A DNA stretch of 64,000 nucleotides from contig JAUJYZ010000591.1 in the NCBI GenBank assembly GCA_033675265.1, positions 124,001 through 188,000 of the forward strand, written 5' to 3'. The translations under genes and the position numbers were made by a program. Below the pieces are notes generated by a model. That model ran no database searches. It was not told the DNA's origin and saw only the letters and a program-made list of their open reading frames with translations. Within the stretch, counting starts at the first letter, position 1. Each line of letters starts with the position of its first letter. This document shows, piece by piece, positions 62,425-64,000 of the stretch. Source of the DNA: Actinostola sp. cb2023 (lineage: Eukaryota; Cnidaria; Anthozoa; Actiniaria; Actinostolidae).

Positions 62425-63000
62425 CAAATAAATCAAGAGTCCAAGACTATATGAAGACCCTTGTACCCCCCTTAATAAACCATATGACCCCGAGGCCCAT
62501 GAAACTGCTAAGAAAAATGGAGCATGGTCACCATGGCAACTACAACAAATACATCAAAAGTCCAAGACTATATGAAGACCCTTGTGCCCCCCCTTAATAA
62601 ACCATATGACCCCGAGGCCCCCATAACAAAACTGCTAAGAAAAATGGAGCATGGTCACCATGGCAACTACAACAAATACATCAAAAGTCCAAGACTATAT
62701 GAAGACCCTTGTGCCCCCCCTTAATAAACCATATGACCCCAAGGCCAATGAAACTGCTAAGAAAAATGGAGCATGGTCACCATGGCAACTACAACAAATA
62801 CATCAAAAGTCCAAGACTATATGAAGACCCTTGTGCCCCCCCTTAATAAACCATATGACCCCAAGGCCAATGAAACTGCTAAGAAAAATGGAGCATGGTC
62901 ACCATGGCAACTACAACAAATAAATCAAAAGTCCAAGACTATATGAAGACCTTTGTGCCCCCCCCCCCCCCCCCCCCCCTGACCCAAAGGCTTATGAAAC
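62425..63000 (+). repeat. Tandem copies of the arylsulfatase C-terminal coding end
   Basis: After the true stop (62422-62424) there are five further units of about 121-127 bp, each containing AGTCCAAGACTATATGAAGA, CTTAATAAACCATATGACCC, and all but the last GGAGCATGGTCACCATGGCA. Each repeats the last ~115 coding bases plus a few 3' bases. Each full unit carries AATAAA (in CTTAATAAACC) and some have a second one after the stop equivalent. The last unit is truncated and interrupted by a poly-C run (62958-62979). Confidence 0.92.
62427..62432 (+). terminator. AATAAA directly after arylsulfatase stop
   Basis: Canonical signal two bases after the TAA. Further AATAAA motifs occur in each downstream repeat unit, so the real cleavage site could be any of several. 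Confidence 0.4.
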
Positions 63001-63705
63001 TGCTAAGTAGAAAGGTAGAACAATCAACAGGGTGTTCAATAAGTCGCAAATTAGATGGCTACATGTGGGTCCCATAATCAACACATATAAATATATTTAG
63101 AATTCATGTAGCTTAGAAATTATGAAGCTGTTTGTTTAGCAGATTGAAGGCATTTATTATGAGCCCTGACTGTGATGACACTGACCCTAAGCATGCAGAC
63201 ATGATGCAGTAATTCTAGAGGGAGCTGAACTGCATTACTGTATTGCTGGTTTGCAATCATTCCCTGGAGATTTAAAGTACAAAGACGCAGTGGCCATGTT
63301 GGTTGAACAAACAAGAGAAGCTAATGAGGAATGCTTTGTTATCGGGAACCAACATGGCCGCCATGACGTCACGTGAAAACCAGCAATATGCACATGCAGT
63401 GACATGATTAGCATTCAAAATCAATTCAAATGATTGTCACAATTCAATGTACATGTATGTCCAAAACGTTGGATAAAAAAAAAAACACCACTTCTTACCA
63501 ACACATGTATTTATTAGGTACACATGTAGATACAATGCACAGTGTGGATAGTATAATGGGGGCAAGTTTTCCATAAAAAAGTAACACTGAGTTGATATAC
63601 ACAAAAATCAATCTTAATGATTATGCTACCAATATTATTAAAAATGATATTAAATTGATGATTGGTTTTGATATGAATAAAAAGTAACAACATTTGATTT
63701 TCCTT
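63001..63705. other. Convergent 3' spacer
   Basis: Lies between the plus-strand arylsulfatase and a minus-strand terminal exon. Contains CATGGCCGCCATGACGTCACGTG-type clustered motifs (YY1-like, CRE, E-box) at about 63353-63375. A TTTATT near 63508 is AATAAA on the minus strand. No gene otherwise. Confidence 0.4.
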
Positions 63706-64000
63706 TTATGACTGATCTCGTAAATGGTCAATCTCCAGTTGTGCTTCTTGTAAAGCTCTTTTTGAAAGTTTGAATTTTTTGTCAGCTGTTTTGTCATTCA
63801 GCTGTCTAATTGTCTGCGACAGTAAGAGATGACTTCTGTCCAGAAGGAAACATTGTACGTACTTAGCACCATATGCAGTTGTACGCCTTGCAGAAGGTTT
63901 AACAAGGCGATATTTCTTCAGCTGAATTTGAAGGAGTTCTTTAACTGTTTGTAGATGTTCATCCCATTCAGATTCACTTCTCCCTAACTGCTTCCGTAGA
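63706..64000 (-). CDS. C-terminal exon of an unrecognised coiled-coil protein (partial)
   Basis: The minus strand is open without a stop from the window edge to a TAA at 63708-63706, about 98 codons. It encodes a Leu/Gln/Lys-rich, heptad-like sequence (SEWDEHLQTVKELLQIQLKK, SQTIRQLNDKTADKKFKLSK, ALQEAQLEIDHLRDQS-stop) with a basic middle (VKPSARRTTAYGAKYVQ). Codon composition and the closing coiled coil look protein-like. No internal ATG start is expected because the gene continues beyond the window. The family is not recognised. Confidence 0.6.
   Translation of the reverse strand, partial: LRKQLGRSESEWDEHLQTVKELLQIQLKKYRLVKPSARRTTAYGAKYVQCFLLDRSHLLLSQTIRQLNDKTADKKFKLSKRALQEAQLEIDHLRDQS

Noticed and set aside
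62403..63077. Short plus frames with repeated MVTMATTTN
   Set aside because: Out-of-frame translation of the arylsulfatase 3' tandem units.

Overview
The window is animal nuclear DNA. Several multi-exon genes with GT-AG introns encode metazoan-type proteins, and the space between them is packed with satellites, palindromic non-autonomous transposons and decayed retrotransposons. The gene content (receptor-type NIT-domain guanylate cyclases, a secreted PAN-EGF-discoidin protein, arylsulfatase B-like enzymes, CR1/L2-like and Penelope-like elements) fits a marine invertebrate. An anthozoan cnidarian is my best guess, but the sequence alone does not prove it.

Layout. 0.25-4.9 kb (+): a six-exon NIT-domain guanylate cyclase with a 1-nt frameshift in exon 1 and satellites filling introns 4 and 5. 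5-32.7 kb: no convincing complete gene. This part holds a 106-bp minisatellite inside a TIR element, a 14-bp array, three arrays of a 55-bp satellite separated by two copies of a 1.8-kb unit carrying tRNA-like sequences, a 1.2-kb palindrome with a Penelope-type RT remnant at its centre, a LINE remnant, TTAA-type elements, and six copies of a short hairpin-forming module. 32.8-36.1 kb (+): a second NIT guanylate cyclase with the same exon plan. 36.3-41.2 kb (-): a five-exon clan-3-like cytochrome P450. 42.8-48.1 kb (-): a seven-exon arylsulfatase. 53.3-55.4 kb (+): a secreted PAN-EGF-F5/8C protein. 57.3-62.4 kb (+): a second arylsulfatase with the same exon lengths. 63.7-64.0 kb (-): the last coding exon of an unrecognised coiled-coil protein.

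How the genes relate. There are two paralogous pairs (cyclases, arylsulfatases). The cyclase pair is near-identical in patches of exon while other exon stretches and the introns differ, which suggests gene conversion. The arylsulfatases are divergently oriented around the discoidin gene. Each has the stop-proximal end of its coding sequence repeated in tandem downstream, and each has an independent insertion of the same palindromic transposon family just 5' of its first exon. Sulfatases and the discoidin/EGF protein would act in the secretory or extracellular compartment; the cyclases would make cGMP at a membrane. No operon-like coupling is implied.

Exon boundaries were read by eye from splice sites and paralog comparison. 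Repeat edges are accurate to a few bases, except where marked approximate.
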